DNA of 46,247 nucleotides from Methylacidiphilales bacterium (GCA_021272165.1 JAJSLK010000009.1:1-46247); one strand, 5' to 3'. Positions 28,401 through 38,073 are shown, counted from the stretch's first letter. Notes: generated from the sequence alone by a model not told the origin. A program made the numbers and translations.

Positions 28401-29756
28401 TTATTTCTTAGGCGCGTCGGCGCGCAATTTTTCCCATTCCGCCAGCCGCGCCTTGATCCGGGCTTCGTAACCGTGATCGGTTGGCTGGAAGAAACGGCCC
28501 GGTGCTATGCCGTACCGTTGCGGCGCGATACCTCCCGGAAAATCATGGCTGTACTGGTAACCGGCGCCGTGTCCCAGCCGTTTCGCTCCAGCATAATGGG
28601 CATCCCGCAGATGGATCGGCACCTGGACGACTTCGCCCTTTTGCACCGCTTCAAGGGCGTTGCCAATGCCGGCCACGGACGAATTGCTTTTCGGCGCGCA
28701 GGCCAGATAAAGGGTTGCCTCGGCGAGGGGAATCTTTCCCTCCGGCATCCCGATAAACTCGACCGCGTGGAGCGCGGCCACGGCAACGATCAATCCCTGC
28801 GGATCGGCCAGGCCGATATCCTCGCTGGCCAGGATGATGAGCCGCCGGGCGATGAAACGCGGATCCTCGCCCGCTTCGATCATTTTCGCCAGCCAGTAGA
28901 GCGCCGAGTCGGGATCGCTCCCGCGCACCGATTTGATGAAAGCCGAGATGGTGTCGTAATGCTGGTCCTCGTCCTTGTCGTAGAGCACGCGCTTTTTCTG
29001 GACACATTCCTCGATCGTTGCCGTGTCGATGTGCACCACGCCCTGCTGGTCCGCCGGGGTGGTCAGCGCGGCGATTTCGAGGCCGTTGAGCGCCCGCCGG
29101 GCGTCACCCTCGGCTGTGGCAATAAGATGCGCGCGTGCTTCGGCGTGCAGATCGATTTTGTATTTGCCCAGGCCCCGGTCGGGATCGGCCAGGGCCGCGT
29201 CGATCAGCGTCGAAAGCTCGGCGGAGCTGAGCGGTTCAAGCTGAAAGATCTGCGAGCGCGAAACCAGCGGCCCGTTGATGTAGAACGAAGGATTGTGTGT
29301 CGTCGCGCCGATCAGCCGCACGGAGCCGGCCTCGACATCGGGCAGAAGGACATCTTGCTGGGCCTTGTTGAAACGGTGGATTTCGTCGATGAATAGCACG
29401 GTGCGCTGGCCGTTGACTTTCAGGCGGGTGACCGCCGCCGCGAGGACGCGCCGCAGATCGGCCACGGCAGCTTCAACTCCGTTCAGCCGCTCGAAATGGC
29501 ATGACGTGCGCCGGGCGATCACCTCAGCCAACGACGTTTTGCCGACGCCCGGTGGGCCGAAGAGGATCAGCGATGTCAGCCGGTCCGCCTCGATCAACCG
29601 CCGCAGCGGTTTGCCGGGAGCCAGGAGATGGCTCTGGCCGATATATTCCTCCAACGTGCGCGGACGAAAGCGGGCGGCGAGGGGAGCGTTGGCCTGAACG
29701 GTCGCGCGCGGATTTTCCGCGGCGGACGGCTCGGTCGAGGCGAACAAATCATTCAT
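28401..29756 (-). CDS. rarA: Replication-associated recombination protein A (RarA/MgsA)
   Basis: 451 residues, the full RarA length. Arrangement: clamp-loader-like AAA+ ATPase with Walker A LFGPPGVGKTSLAE, Walker B VLFIDEIHRFNKAQQDVLLPDVE, sensor GATTHNPSF and arginine-finger region LVSRSQIFQLEPLS, then the C-terminal tetramerisation and lid part (GSDPDSALYWLAKMIEAGEDPRFIARRLIILASEDIGLADP, HAVEFIGMPEGKIPLAEATLYLA). It acts at stalled replication forks with RecA and SSB. It stands alone between a toxin-antitoxin pair and an intergenic repeat. Confidence 0.96.
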   Translation of the reverse strand: MNDLFASTEPSAAENPRATVQANAPLAARFRPRTLEEYIGQSHLLAPGKPLRRLIEADRLTSLILFGPPGVGKTSLAEVIARRTSCHFERLNGVEAAVADLRRVLAAAVTRLKVNGQRTVLFIDEIHRFNKAQQDVLLPDVEAGSVRLIGATTHNPSFYINGPLVSRSQIFQLEPLSSAELSTLIDAALADPDRGLGKYKIDLHAEARAHLIATAEGDARRALNGLEIAALTTPADQQGVVHIDTATIEECVQKKRVLYDKDEDQHYDTISAFIKSVRGSDPDSALYWLAKMIEAGEDPRFIARRLIILASEDIGLADPQGLIVAVAALHAVEFIGMPEGKIPLAEATLYLACAPKSNSSVAGIGNALEAVQKGEVVQVPIHLRDAHYAGAKRLGHGAGYQYSHDFPGGIAPQRYGIAPGRFFQPTDHGYEARIKARLAEWEKLRADAPKK

Positions 29757-29820
29757 GCTGTCTCAACTTACCGGTCAAAACGGGAAGCGAAAGGGGGAAA
29801 ACGAGGATCTTAACAGGCCC

Positions 29821-29983
29821 TAGAACTCATTTCAAAAGCAACCCAAAGGGCCGGGATTCTTTTAGTCGGCGGCTATGTCGCTCGCTCGTCACGTAGCAAG
29901 GGCTATGCTCCTCGCTCGGCTCCTTGCCGCCGGCCAAAATCCCTTTCCGGCGCAACCCATGGCTACTTTTGCAATGAGTTCTA
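29821..29983. repeat. Palindromic intergenic repeat (copy C, full length)
   Basis: 163 bases. The left end TAGAACTCATTTCAAAAG and right end CTTTTGCAATGAGTTCTA are inverted repeats, and more pairs inside (GGGATT near the left, AAAATCCC near the right). It is non-coding and MITE- or REP-like. Its right-hand CTA is the complement of the stop of the minus-strand gene at 29981. Confidence 0.85.
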
Positions 29984-30421
29984 ACGCGCTTCCAGAACAA
30001 AGACAAATCGGCCCTTCTTGAAATCGGGGCCGTTGATGAAGAGCGGCGTGTCCTGGTGCGGCTCATACTGGCCTTTCGCCACGATGAAACCGTCCTTGTA
30101 AATCTCGTAGTCGATGACTTCCTGTTCCCCGGGCTGCCAGGGCAATGGCTCCACGCGGATAAAAAAATCCTTTCGCGGCACGACCCAATGTTCCCATCGA
30201 TCTCGCAGCTTGATCTCTCCCGACTTGATCAGGACATAGTTTTTAAAGCCAAAAACCTCCCGCAGGCTCTCTCGCAGCTTTTCCGGCGCCGCCGTGGTCC
30301 CGGCCTCCGGGGGTGCGTTTTCCGCCAGGTAAAGCCCAACCCAGACTTTTTCCGAGGCTGTGCCCGTGTTGATTCCGAGCCAGGAGAAGGCGATCACCAG
30401 GGCCAGAATCGGAGTCCGCAT
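29981..30421 (-). CDS. Exported protein of the sigma-factor operon, unknown function
   Basis: 146 residues with a Sec signal (RTPILALVIAFSWLGINTGTA). The mature part (VWVGLYLAENAPPEAGTTAAPEKLRESLREVFGFKNYVLIKSG and DYEIYKDGFIVAKGQYE) is strand-rich and not recognised, although a small beta-domain of the anti-sigma-associated kind is possible. It follows the membrane protein gene by 38 bases on the same strand. Its TAG stop is the repeat boundary. Confidence 0.65.
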   Translation of the reverse strand: MRTPILALVIAFSWLGINTGTASEKVWVGLYLAENAPPEAGTTAAPEKLRESLREVFGFKNYVLIKSGEIKLRDRWEHWVVPRKDFFIRVEPLPWQPGEQEVIDYEIYKDGFIVAKGQYEPHQDTPLFINGPDFKKGRFVFVLEAR

Positions 30422-30459
30422 GATATGACGTATCGGGCAGGTCGGTTGGGGTCGGGGCG

Positions 30460-30876
30460 TTAAAGACTGTTGGGATCGCCCATCGTCCGCACCGGCTTGG
30501 CCGTATGGGGGATGACAGTCGTCGGATCGAGATAGGTCGGCTGATCCGTGGAGGGATCAAGGCCGTTTAGCCACACGACCTGCGCCTTTGCCGAACTGGA
30601 ATAGAAGGCCGTTGCGTAAATGCCCGGCGACTGGCTGTTGGCCGTCGCAAAGGAAAGGGGCCGGGACGGAAGGAGGAAATAGTCGCCCATCCCCGCTGCC
30701 AGCACCAGGACGGCGGCCGCCACTGCCAGTCCGCGCCAGGTCGGGAAGAAAAGCCAGTCCGTCCGGGCGGGAGGGGCTGCCAGTCGCTTCCGAAGATGGG
30801 TCCAGGCACGTTCTTCCTGCCCCGGGGGAACCGGATGGGTCTCGGAAAGGAGTTTTCTTAGCTCGAAATCTTGCAT
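30460..30876 (-). CDS. Putative anti-sigma factor, single membrane segment
   Basis: 138 residues. A short cytoplasmic part (ELRKLLSETHPVPPGQEERAWTHLRKRLA), one membrane helix (about 49-64, GLAVAAAVLVLAAGMGDYFLL) and an extracytoplasmic tail. Size, topology and position just downstream of an ECF sigma gene suggest an anti-sigma factor, but no zinc-binding HxxxCxxC motif is seen, so the anti-sigma fold would have to be another type. It may sense envelope signals with the exported partner. Confidence 0.6.
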   Translation of the reverse strand: MQDFELRKLLSETHPVPPGQEERAWTHLRKRLAAPPARTDWLFFPTWRGLAVAAAVLVLAAGMGDYFLLPSRPLSFATANSQSPGIYATAFYSSSAKAQVVWLNGLDPSTDQPTYLDPTTVIPHTAKPVRTMGDPNSL

Positions 30877-30967
30877 GGAAATGGTTTATTGTCAGGGCTC
30901 CCCATCTTTTTGACGTTTCTCCCCTCCAATTAATTCAGGTTTTCTTTCTTTTTCTCTCTTTTCTTTG

Positions 30968-31558
30968 TTATCCCGGCGACGGCCCGGCCTTCTTCACCTT
31001 CGCCAGCTTCCGCCGCAGGTGCTCGCAGGCATAGTGAAGCCTCGAATTGACCGTCCCCGGCTTACAGCGCAGGAGCTGTGCCGTTTCCTCCAGGCTCATT
31101 TCATCCACCAGCCGAAGCTGCACCACCGCCCGGTGCTCGAAGCTCAGTTCGCCCATCGCTTGGACGATGACGTCCCTCAACTCAGCATTTTCCAGCCCCG
31201 TGCTCGCCTCGGCGGGGACATGACCCTCCGGCATCACCGGCTGGTTCTCGTCCTCGCTGATCGGGGAAAGAAACGAAAGCCAGCGGTCCGTTCGCTGCTT
31301 CTTGCGGATCGTGTCCAGCGCCTGGTTGACCGCGATGCGATAGAGCCAGGTCCCGAGCCGAGCCTGTCCCGCGAAGCGCCGGATATCGCGATGCGCCTTG
31401 ATGAATGTCTCCTGCACCACGTCATCCGCCAGCGCGGGATTGTTCAGGATCCGTTGCACACTGCTCCAGAGCCGCGGATAATGGTCGCGGTGCAACTCGC
31501 CCCAGGCTGATTCCTCGCCTGAGCGCAGCCGTTGCAGAAATTCGGGAAACGTGTCCAC
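30968..31558 (-). CDS. ECF-type RNA polymerase sigma factor
   Basis: 196 residues from a GTG. Region 2 is seen in EESAWGELHRDHYPRLWSSVQRILNNPALADDVVQETFIKAHRDI with -10 recognition GQARLGTWLYRIAVNQALD; region 4 in LSFEHRAVVQLRLVDEMSLEETAQLLRCKPGTVNSRLHYACEHLRRKL, a helix-turn-helix for -35 binding. No sigma-3 domain, so ECF class. The two downstream genes (membrane protein, exported protein) complete a signal-transduction operon. The divergent lptF-type gene has tandem hairpins in its leader. Confidence 0.93.
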   Translation of the reverse strand: MDTFPEFLQRLRSGEESAWGELHRDHYPRLWSSVQRILNNPALADDVVQETFIKAHRDIRRFAGQARLGTWLYRIAVNQALDTIRKKQRTDRWLSFLSPISEDENQPVMPEGHVPAEASTGLENAELRDVIVQAMGELSFEHRAVVQLRLVDEMSLEETAQLLRCKPGTVNSRLHYACEHLRRKLAKVKKAGPSPG

Positions 31559-31582
31559 TTTCGATTATTTACGGACAACAGG

Positions 31583-31661
31583 CCAAAAACCCAGCCGAGA
31601 GTTTTTGGTCATGGGTCGCGAAGGGATGACGAAAAAGGGATTCACGCCGCGCCCTTTTTCG
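31583..31661. other. Tandem hairpins between the sigma and LptF/G genes
   Basis: CCAAAAAC-n10-GTTTTTGG (31583-31608) and CGAAAAAGGG-n12-CCCTTTTTCG (31630-31661) are both perfect inverted repeats. They lie 40-100 bases upstream of the LptF/G start. Each could be an operator or an RNA hairpin; no U-run follows the second. Confidence 0.4.
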
Positions 31662-31701
31662 GGTCAGATAAGGCAGGTCCTCCGCCGGGCCGTTCGTTGC
31701 C

Positions 31702-32805
31702 GTGAATCTGATCCATAATTATATTTACAAGGAAATCATCCTTCTCACCGCGGCCATCATTGGCGTGCTCACCTTTCTCCTCGTTGCGGTCAATCTTTTC
31801 AAGGTCGTGCAGCTCATCATGTACACCGACCTTCCCATGTGGATCACGGCCAAGATCGTCTGGCTCGCCGTCCCGCTTACCCTCACGCTGACCATCCCCG
31901 CCGGGCTGCTGTCCGCCGTGCTCATCGTCTTCGGCCGCATGTCCTCCGACCGCGAACTCCTCGCCCTCAAGGCCTCGGGCATCGGCCTCGCCCCCATCGT
32001 CGTCCCCGTCATCTACATGGCGCTCTTCCTCTGCGCGGTCGACCTCTGGCTTATCGCCACCGTCGTGCCACGTTGCCAGAAAGAATCGAACAGCATGAAG
32101 CATGACATTGTGACGAACAACCCCCTGGCTCTCTTCACGCCCGAAATCATCGTCGACAAAATCCCCGGTTGGCGCATCTATTTTGCAAAAAAAGAGGGCA
32201 CCGAACTCGACGACGTCATCCTCTGGCAACTCAACGATCAGAACAAAGTCGTCACCTCCCTGCGTGCCGACGAGGCCGACATCAACCTCGACCTCGAGCA
32301 CCAGCAGCTCGTCATGACCTTGATGCACGAGCGCGGTGAACAATACCAGCCTGACGGTGATGCACTCAAGGTCCACCCCGGCCTCCACGCCGATCAGGCC
32401 CCCGTCACCGTCTCCCTCAACAGCTTCTACGAAAAGATTCAGCACAAGTTGGCCTGGATGACCCTTCCCGAGATTGAGGACGTCATTGTTGCGATGCAAT
32501 CCGCCCCCAGCACTGAATCGGCCACACCCTACCTCACCGAACTCCAGGCCCGCATCTCCTTCTCCCTGGCTGCTTTCACCTTCATCGTCATCGGCATTCC
32601 CCTGGCCATCCAGACCCAGCGACGCGAAACCTCCTGGGGCGTCGTCCTCGCCCTCGTCATCGTCGGCCTCTACTACTTTCTCGGCGCTTTTGGCCGCGGC
32701 CTCAAGGGCTACGCCGCCGCCTATCCCGAATTGATCATCTGGACCCCCAACATCCTCTTTCAGATCATCGGCTTCTGGCTCTTTTACCGCGCCAACCGAA
32801 AGTAA
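31702..32805 (+). CDS. LptF/LptG family permease (YjgP/YjgQ)
   Basis: 367 residues from a GTG at 31702. Three N-terminal membrane helices (LLTAAIIGVLTFLLVAVNLF, AVPLTLTLTIPAGLLSAVLIVFG, IVVPVIYMALFLCAVDLWLIATVV), a periplasmic jellyroll-like domain (about 130-270), and three C-terminal helices ending FQIIGFWLFYRANR. The conserved MSSDRELLALKASG cytoplasmic coupling helix is clear. LptF and LptG with LptB2 extract lipopolysaccharide from the inner membrane, so the cell has an LPS-type outer membrane. Whether it is F or G cannot be told, and the partner is not adjacent. Confidence 0.92.
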   Translation: MNLIHNYIYKEIILLTAAIIGVLTFLLVAVNLFKVVQLIMYTDLPMWITAKIVWLAVPLTLTLTIPAGLLSAVLIVFGRMSSDRELLALKASGIGLAPIVVPVIYMALFLCAVDLWLIATVVPRCQKESNSMKHDIVTNNPLALFTPEIIVDKIPGWRIYFAKKEGTELDDVILWQLNDQNKVVTSLRADEADINLDLEHQQLVMTLMHERGEQYQPDGDALKVHPGLHADQAPVTVSLNSFYEKIQHKLAWMTLPEIEDVIVAMQSAPSTESATPYLTELQARISFSLAAFTFIVIGIPLAIQTQRRETSWGVVLALVIVGLYYFLGAFGRGLKGYAAAYPELIIWTPNILFQIIGFWLFYRANRK

Positions 32806-32840
32806 ATTGGTGCGCCGAAAATAGATTGCCCTCATCATGA

Positions 32841-32855
32841 CTTTGCAGTACAAAG
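32841..32855 (+). promoter_or_regulatory. CTTTG-N5-CAAAG operator upstream of the membrane-protein operon
   Basis: CTTTG-cagta-CAAAG, 9 bases before the ATG at 32864. A longer flanking inverted repeat, TCATGACTT/AAGTCATGA (32835-32867), also covers the start codon. The same core with the same spacing occurs at 33826-33840. Confidence 0.6.
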
Positions 32856-32863
32856 CTTAAGTC

Positions 32864-33517
32864 ATGACCGATCCCGATTACGCCAGCCAGCAGCTCAAGG
32901 TCATCCGTTCCCTCATGGAACGAGCGACCATCTACCGCTCCCTCTCCGCCCCCACGGCCCTCGTCGGCGGCCTGCTCAGCTTCGGCGGATTCGCCACCGC
33001 CTATTACGCCAAGCATCACCGGCATCAACCCCTTTCGCCCAACGAATTTCTCATCGTCTGGCTCGTCATCCTCAGCCTCACCTGTCTGACGAATGCCATC
33101 TTCCTTTCCCGCGGCGCCGCCCAGCGTGGCGAGCCGTTCTTTTCCTCCGGCATGAAATGCGCCCTCTCGAGTATCGCACCTGCCTTCATCATCGCCGGCG
33201 TGCTCACGTTCGTCGTCCATCGCCCCGTCCATCTTGCCCTGCTCTGGATCACCCTCTACGGCCTCGGTCTCCTCGCCACGCAACATTTCGCGCCCAAATC
33301 GATCGTCACCCTCGGCGCCGCCTTCTTTCTCACCGGCTGCGGCCTGATGGTGACCTGGAAGCACCTCTTCATGCCCGACGGCCACACCGAGCCCTCCGCG
33401 CTGGTCGTCTCCGGCCTCATGGCGGCCACCTTTGGCGGATTCCACCTTATCTATGCCGCGGCGGTCTGGGCGCTCGGCGAGGAACGGTCGCCCTCGGCCG
33501 TCACCGAACATGTTTGA
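32864..33517 (+). CDS. Membrane protein of unknown function
   Basis: 217 residues with six predicted membrane helices (APTALVGGLLSFGGFATAYYA, FLIVWLVILSLTCLTNAIFL, APAFIIAGVLTFVV, HLALLWITLYGLGLLA, TLGAAFFLTGCGLMV, SGLMAATFGGFHLIYAAAVWAL). I do not recognise a catalytic motif. It overlaps the next gene, a winged-helix regulator, by 8 bases, an arrangement typical of a membrane sensor or transporter with its own regulator. The operator covers its start. Confidence 0.75.
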   Translation: MTDPDYASQQLKVIRSLMERATIYRSLSAPTALVGGLLSFGGFATAYYAKHHRHQPLSPNEFLIVWLVILSLTCLTNAIFLSRGAAQRGEPFFSSGMKCALSSIAPAFIIAGVLTFVVHRPVHLALLWITLYGLGLLATQHFAPKSIVTLGAAFFLTGCGLMVTWKHLFMPDGHTEPSALVVSGLMAATFGGFHLIYAAAVWALGEERSPSAVTEHV

Positions 33518-33806
33518 TTTTGACCGCCTCGACAAACTCATCCATGAAAAGGGAAGGCTCGCCATCATGACCCTGCTGGCGGCCAAGGCCAGCTGGCCCT
33601 TTCAGGATCTCAAAACCGAGCTCAAAATGAGCGACGGAAACCTCATCACCCATTTGCGGACTCTGCATCAGGCCGGCTATATCGCTTACCGAAAGGAAAT
33701 TCTGACCCGGCCCCAGACCAGCTACGAACTCACCGAGCGCGGGCGTAAGGCCTTTCGCGGGTATCTGCGCGTCCTGGAGGAAATGGTCCGTCATGCCAAA
33801 GCTTAA
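33510..33806 (+). CDS. Winged-helix transcriptional regulator (HTH_34 type)
   Basis: 98 residues from the ATG at 33510 (an upstream in-frame extension overlaps the membrane gene and is not credible). FDRLDKLIHEKGRLAIMTLLAAKASWPFQDLKTELKMSDGNLITHLRTLHQAGYIAYRKEI is the winged helix, followed by ERGRKAFRGYLRVLEEMVR for dimerisation. Proteins of this size bind short palindromes as dimers. Two copies of CTTTG-N5-CAAAG, one in front of its own operon and one directly after it, are the likely targets. Confidence 0.85.
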   Translation: MFDFDRLDKLIHEKGRLAIMTLLAAKASWPFQDLKTELKMSDGNLITHLRTLHQAGYIAYRKEILTRPQTSYELTERGRKAFRGYLRVLEEMVRHAKA

Positions 33807-33825
33807 ACCTCTTTTTATCTTGTAA

Positions 33826-33840
33826 CTTTGTAAAACAAAG
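33826..33840 (+). promoter_or_regulatory. Second CTTTG-N5-CAAAG operator
   Basis: CTTTG-taaaa-CAAAG, 5 bases before the ATG at 33846. Same arms and spacing as 32841-32855, with shared flanking A before and C after. No Shine-Dalgarno sequence lies between it and the start, so a bound repressor would cover the leader entirely. Confidence 0.6.
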
Positions 33841-33845
33841 CATGT

Positions 33846-34148
33846 ATGCACATCTATCAGGGACTCCTCTCTGACCTGCTTCCCCAGGTCCAGACCATTG
33901 TCATGATCGGCAACCGCGCCAGCGATCATCTGCGGGAAATGGTCCGTATTGCCGAATTCAAGGGACTCCCCGCCTACCGGATCGAATGCGCCTCTGAACT
34001 CCAGCCCCGCTGGTTCTCCGGCGTGCAGGCCGTTGGCGTTGTCGTCGGCGCCTCCAACCTCGGCCCCGTCGTCGATGCCGTCATCGTGCGCCTCAAACAA
34101 TTTTCCGAAGCTGAGCAGAAGGGAATGCTCGACGGCCTGGCGAGATAA
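33846..34148 (+). CDS. Small protein similar to the C-terminal domain of IspH (LytB)
   Basis: 100 residues. [69 protein letters not shown] follows the last domain of 4-hydroxy-3-methylbut-2-enyl diphosphate reductase (vvGg-nS-Nt-L-eia... -ay-ie... W--g---vGitAGAS). The three Fe-S cysteines of IspH are not in this part or are replaced; the only Cys is in IECAS. The first two IspH domains are absent from the window, so this is a stand-alone relative or a truncated duplicate. Regulated, probably, by the upstream winged-helix protein. Real enzyme activity is unlikely. Confidence 0.55.
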   Translation: MHIYQGLLSDLLPQVQTIVMIGNRASDHLREMVRIAEFKGLPAYRIECASELQPRWFSGVQAVGVVVGASNLGPVVDAVIVRLKQFSEAEQKGMLDGLAR

Positions 34149-34194
34149 AATAATTGAGCGCGCCGCAACCGGCGATGCGCTACAATCCCGCTTC

Positions 34195-35592
34195 ATGGAA
34201 ATCCTACTCGGGGTCGTTATGGGGGCATTGGTGGCCGGAATCGGCACCTGGCTGGCCCTGCGCACCCAGACAGCCACCTTGAAGGTGCAGTTGGCCGCGC
34301 GCGAGGAAACCATCGCCGGACTCCAAAAGCGCCTCGATCACGAACTCGCCCAGGTCTCCGCTTCCCAGGCCGAAGTGGCCCGCCTGCGCCATGAAGCCGC
34401 CACGCTCGAGACGCGCCTGGAAGAGGAACGCAAGGCCGCCGCTGAAAAACTGAAACTTCTCAACGAAGCCCAAGCCCGGCTCTCGGACGCCTTTAAGGCA
34501 CTTTCCGCCGAGGCGCTCCAAAGCAATAACACCGCCTTCCTCAACCTCGCCCACGCCACGCTCGAAAAATTCCAGGAAGGCGCACGCAATGACCTGGATA
34601 AGCGGCAGGTCGCCATCAATCAGTTGGTCAAGCCGGTGCAGGAAACCCTCCAGAAATTCGACGTCAAAATCGGCGAGATCGAAAAATCACGCCTCGAGGC
34701 CTACGGCGGCCTCACCCAGCAGGTACGCGGCCTCGCCGACACCCAGGTCACCCTCCAGCGCGAAACCTCCAACCTCGTCAAGGCCCTCGGCTCGCCGCGG
34801 GTGAGGGGACGCTGGGGTGAAATTCAGCTCCGCCGCGTCGTCGAAATCGCCGGGATGCTCGAATATTGCGACTTCGACCAGCAGGTCCACATCGGCAGCG
34901 ACGAAGGCGCGCTTCGCCCCGATCTCGTCGTCCGCCTGCCCGGCGGCAAAAGCGTCGTCGTCGATGCCAAGACCCCCATGGCCGCCTATCTCGAAGCCAT
35001 CGACGCACCCGACGAAATCACGCGCAAGGCGAAGCTCGTTGAGCATGCCCGCAGCATCCGCGAGCACATGATCTCCCTCGGAAAAAAAGCCTACTGGGAG
35101 CAATTTCAGCCCGCGCCCGAATTCGTCGTTCTCTTCCTTCCCGGCGAGAATTTCTACAGCTCCGCCCTCGAGCATGAGCCGACCCTGCTGGAAGAACAAA
35201 TGGCCAAGAACCGGGTCATCCTCGCCACTCCCACCACCCTCATCGCCCTCCTCCACGCCTTTGCTTATGGCTGGCGGCAGGAGGCGCTTGCCGCCAACGC
35301 CCAGGCCATCAGCGAGCTTGGCCGCGAGTTGTACGACCGGATCAACACCATGACCGGCCATCTCTCCAGGGTCGGCTCGGGATTGAAACGGGCAGTCGAA
35401 AGCTACAACGACGCCATGGCCTCGCTCGAAAAGCGTGTTCTCGTCAGCGCCCGGAAATTCCGCGAGCTGAAGGCTAGCAACGCGGCGCAGGAACTCGAAG
35501 GCCCCGATCCGGTCGAACTCCTTCCCCGCTCGGTTGAAGTCACGCCTGACAATGACTCGGGAAGCCTGCCGAATAAACCCCAGAGTCCTTGA
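34195..35592 (+). CDS. rmuC: DNA recombination protein RmuC homologue
   Basis: 465 residues. An N-terminal membrane segment ([21 protein letters not shown]), a long coiled coil (about 22-185), then the RmuC nuclease-like core: [56 protein letters not shown] and [21 protein letters not shown]. RmuC limits inverted-repeat recombination, and the core resembles restriction-endonuclease folds (D...D-A-K). The start at 34195 preserves the membrane helix; in-frame codons before it overlap the IspH-like gene. It is followed by two hairpins and the IS110 element. Confidence 0.93.
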   Translation: MEILLGVVMGALVAGIGTWLALRTQTATLKVQLAAREETIAGLQKRLDHELAQVSASQAEVARLRHEAATLETRLEEERKAAAEKLKLLNEAQARLSDAFKALSAEALQSNNTAFLNLAHATLEKFQEGARNDLDKRQVAINQLVKPVQETLQKFDVKIGEIEKSRLEAYGGLTQQVRGLADTQVTLQRETSNLVKALGSPRVRGRWGEIQLRRVVEIAGMLEYCDFDQQVHIGSDEGALRPDLVVRLPGGKSVVVDAKTPMAAYLEAIDAPDEITRKAKLVEHARSIREHMISLGKKAYWEQFQPAPEFVVLFLPGENFYSSALEHEPTLLEEQMAKNRVILATPTTLIALLHAFAYGWRQEALAANAQAISELGRELYDRINTMTGHLSRVGSGLKRAVESYNDAMASLEKRVLVSARKFRELKASNAAQELEGPDPVELLPRSVEVTPDNDSGSLPNKPQSP

Positions 35593-35663
35593 TAAATTGT
35601 CGGCGTTTTGCGATGGCTTAAGAGAAGTATCAAAATTTTCGACTAGTAAGACGTCCCTGAGAG

Positions 35664-35686
35664 CTAGCAAGCCAAAGGCTTGCTAG
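35664..35686 (+). terminator. Hairpin after rmuC
   Basis: CTAGCAAGCC-aaa-GGCTTGCTAG is a perfect 10-bp stem, 71 bases past the rmuC stop, followed by TCTATTA. It could be a terminator of rmuC, though its U-run is weak. Confidence 0.45.
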
Positions 35687-35694
35687 TCTATTAG

Positions 35695-35727
35695 CCGGTG
35701 GTGGAGGCCCAAGGCCGATACCACCGG
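35695..35727. repeat. TAGCCG-type hairpin before the IS110 element
   Basis: CCGGTGGT pairs with ACCACCGG, with an inner GGCC-caa-GGCC stem. It is preceded by TAGCCG like the hairpins at 25183 and 25231. It stands in the 190-base gap between rmuC and the transposase, whose downstream end it may mark or in which the element may have inserted. Confidence 0.4.
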
Positions 35728-35782
35728 AAACGGTATTTCCCAATTAAGGCTGATCCCGGAGCAACTGTGTTTTAAAAAAGGC

Positions 35783-37040
<1,258 letters not shown>

Positions 37041-38024
37041 ATGAAATATCGCACGCTGGGACGTACCGGCTGGAAAGTCTCCGACATCAGTTTTGGCGCC
37101 TGGGCCATTGGCGATGCCTGGGGAGCGCAGAACGACGAGGACTCGATGGCGGCGCTTCATCGCGCGATCGATCTCGGCATCAATTTCATCGACACCGCCG
37201 ATGTCTATGGCGGCGGACGGAGCGAGCGGCTTATCGCCCGGCTCAAGAAGGAACGCTCCGAGGAAATCATCGTCGCCACCAAGGCAGGCCGGAAACTTTC
37301 ACCTCATGTCGCCGAGGCCTACAACCTGAAAAACCTCACCGGGTTCATCGAGGAAAGCCTCCGCAATCTCTCCACCGATTGCCTCGATCTCATCCAGCTC
37401 CATTGCCCGCCCACCGGCGTCTATTACATGCCCGAGACCTTCGGCGCTCTCGACCAGCTCGTGAAAGCCGGAAAAATCCGTTACTACGGCGTCAGCGTCG
37501 AAAAGGTCGAGGAAGCGCTCAAAGCCATCGAATATCCCGGCGTCCAGAGCGTCCAGATCATCTTCAATATGTTCCGCTATCGCCCCAGCGACCTCTTCTT
37601 CAGTGAGGCGAAAAAGCGCCAGGTCGGCATCCTGGCCCGCGTCCCGCTCGCCAGCGGTCTGCTTAGCGGCAAGCTCAAGCTCGACAGCACCTTCGCATCC
37701 GACGACCACCGCAAATTCAACCGCCATGGCGAGGCCTTCGACCAGGGCGAAACCTTCTCCGGGGTCGATTACGCCACCGGCCTTGCCGCCGTCGAGGAGC
37801 TCCGTGCGCTGCTTCCGAAAGGCATCACCCTCGCCCAATGGGCGCTCCGCTGGATCCTGATGTTCGATGCAGTCACCTGCGCCATTCCCGGGGCCCGGCG
37901 TTCCCAGCAGATCGAGGACAATGCTGCCGCCTCCGATTTGCCTCCCCTGACGGACGCCCAGATGGCCGCCGTGCAAAAAATTTATGACCAGCGAATCCAC
38001 TCCCTGGTCCATCATCGCTGGTAG
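37041..38024 (+). CDS. Aldo/keto reductase
   Basis: 327 residues, complete TIM barrel. The AKR catalytic tetrad is seen in INFIDTADVYGGGRSERLIA (Asp and Tyr), EEIIVATKAGR (Lys) and LIQLHCPPTG (His). The NADPH part shows VSVEKVEEALKAI, QIIFNMFRYRPSD and FDAVTCAIPGARRSQQIEDNAAA. The N-terminal MKYRTLGRTGWKVSDISFGAWAIGDAW is the usual AKR11/YajO-like start. It reduces an unknown carbonyl compound. It has no operon partner, standing between the IS element and a convergent gene. Confidence 0.95.
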   Translation: MKYRTLGRTGWKVSDISFGAWAIGDAWGAQNDEDSMAALHRAIDLGINFIDTADVYGGGRSERLIARLKKERSEEIIVATKAGRKLSPHVAEAYNLKNLTGFIEESLRNLSTDCLDLIQLHCPPTGVYYMPETFGALDQLVKAGKIRYYGVSVEKVEEALKAIEYPGVQSVQIIFNMFRYRPSDLFFSEAKKRQVGILARVPLASGLLSGKLKLDSTFASDDHRKFNRHGEAFDQGETFSGVDYATGLAAVEELRALLPKGITLAQWALRWILMFDAVTCAIPGARRSQQIEDNAAASDLPPLTDAQMAAVQKIYDQRIHSLVHHRW

Positions 38025-38073
38025 ATAGATTTCGGTGTGGTGCCGTCGATCTCTGGACGACGATTTCAGACGG

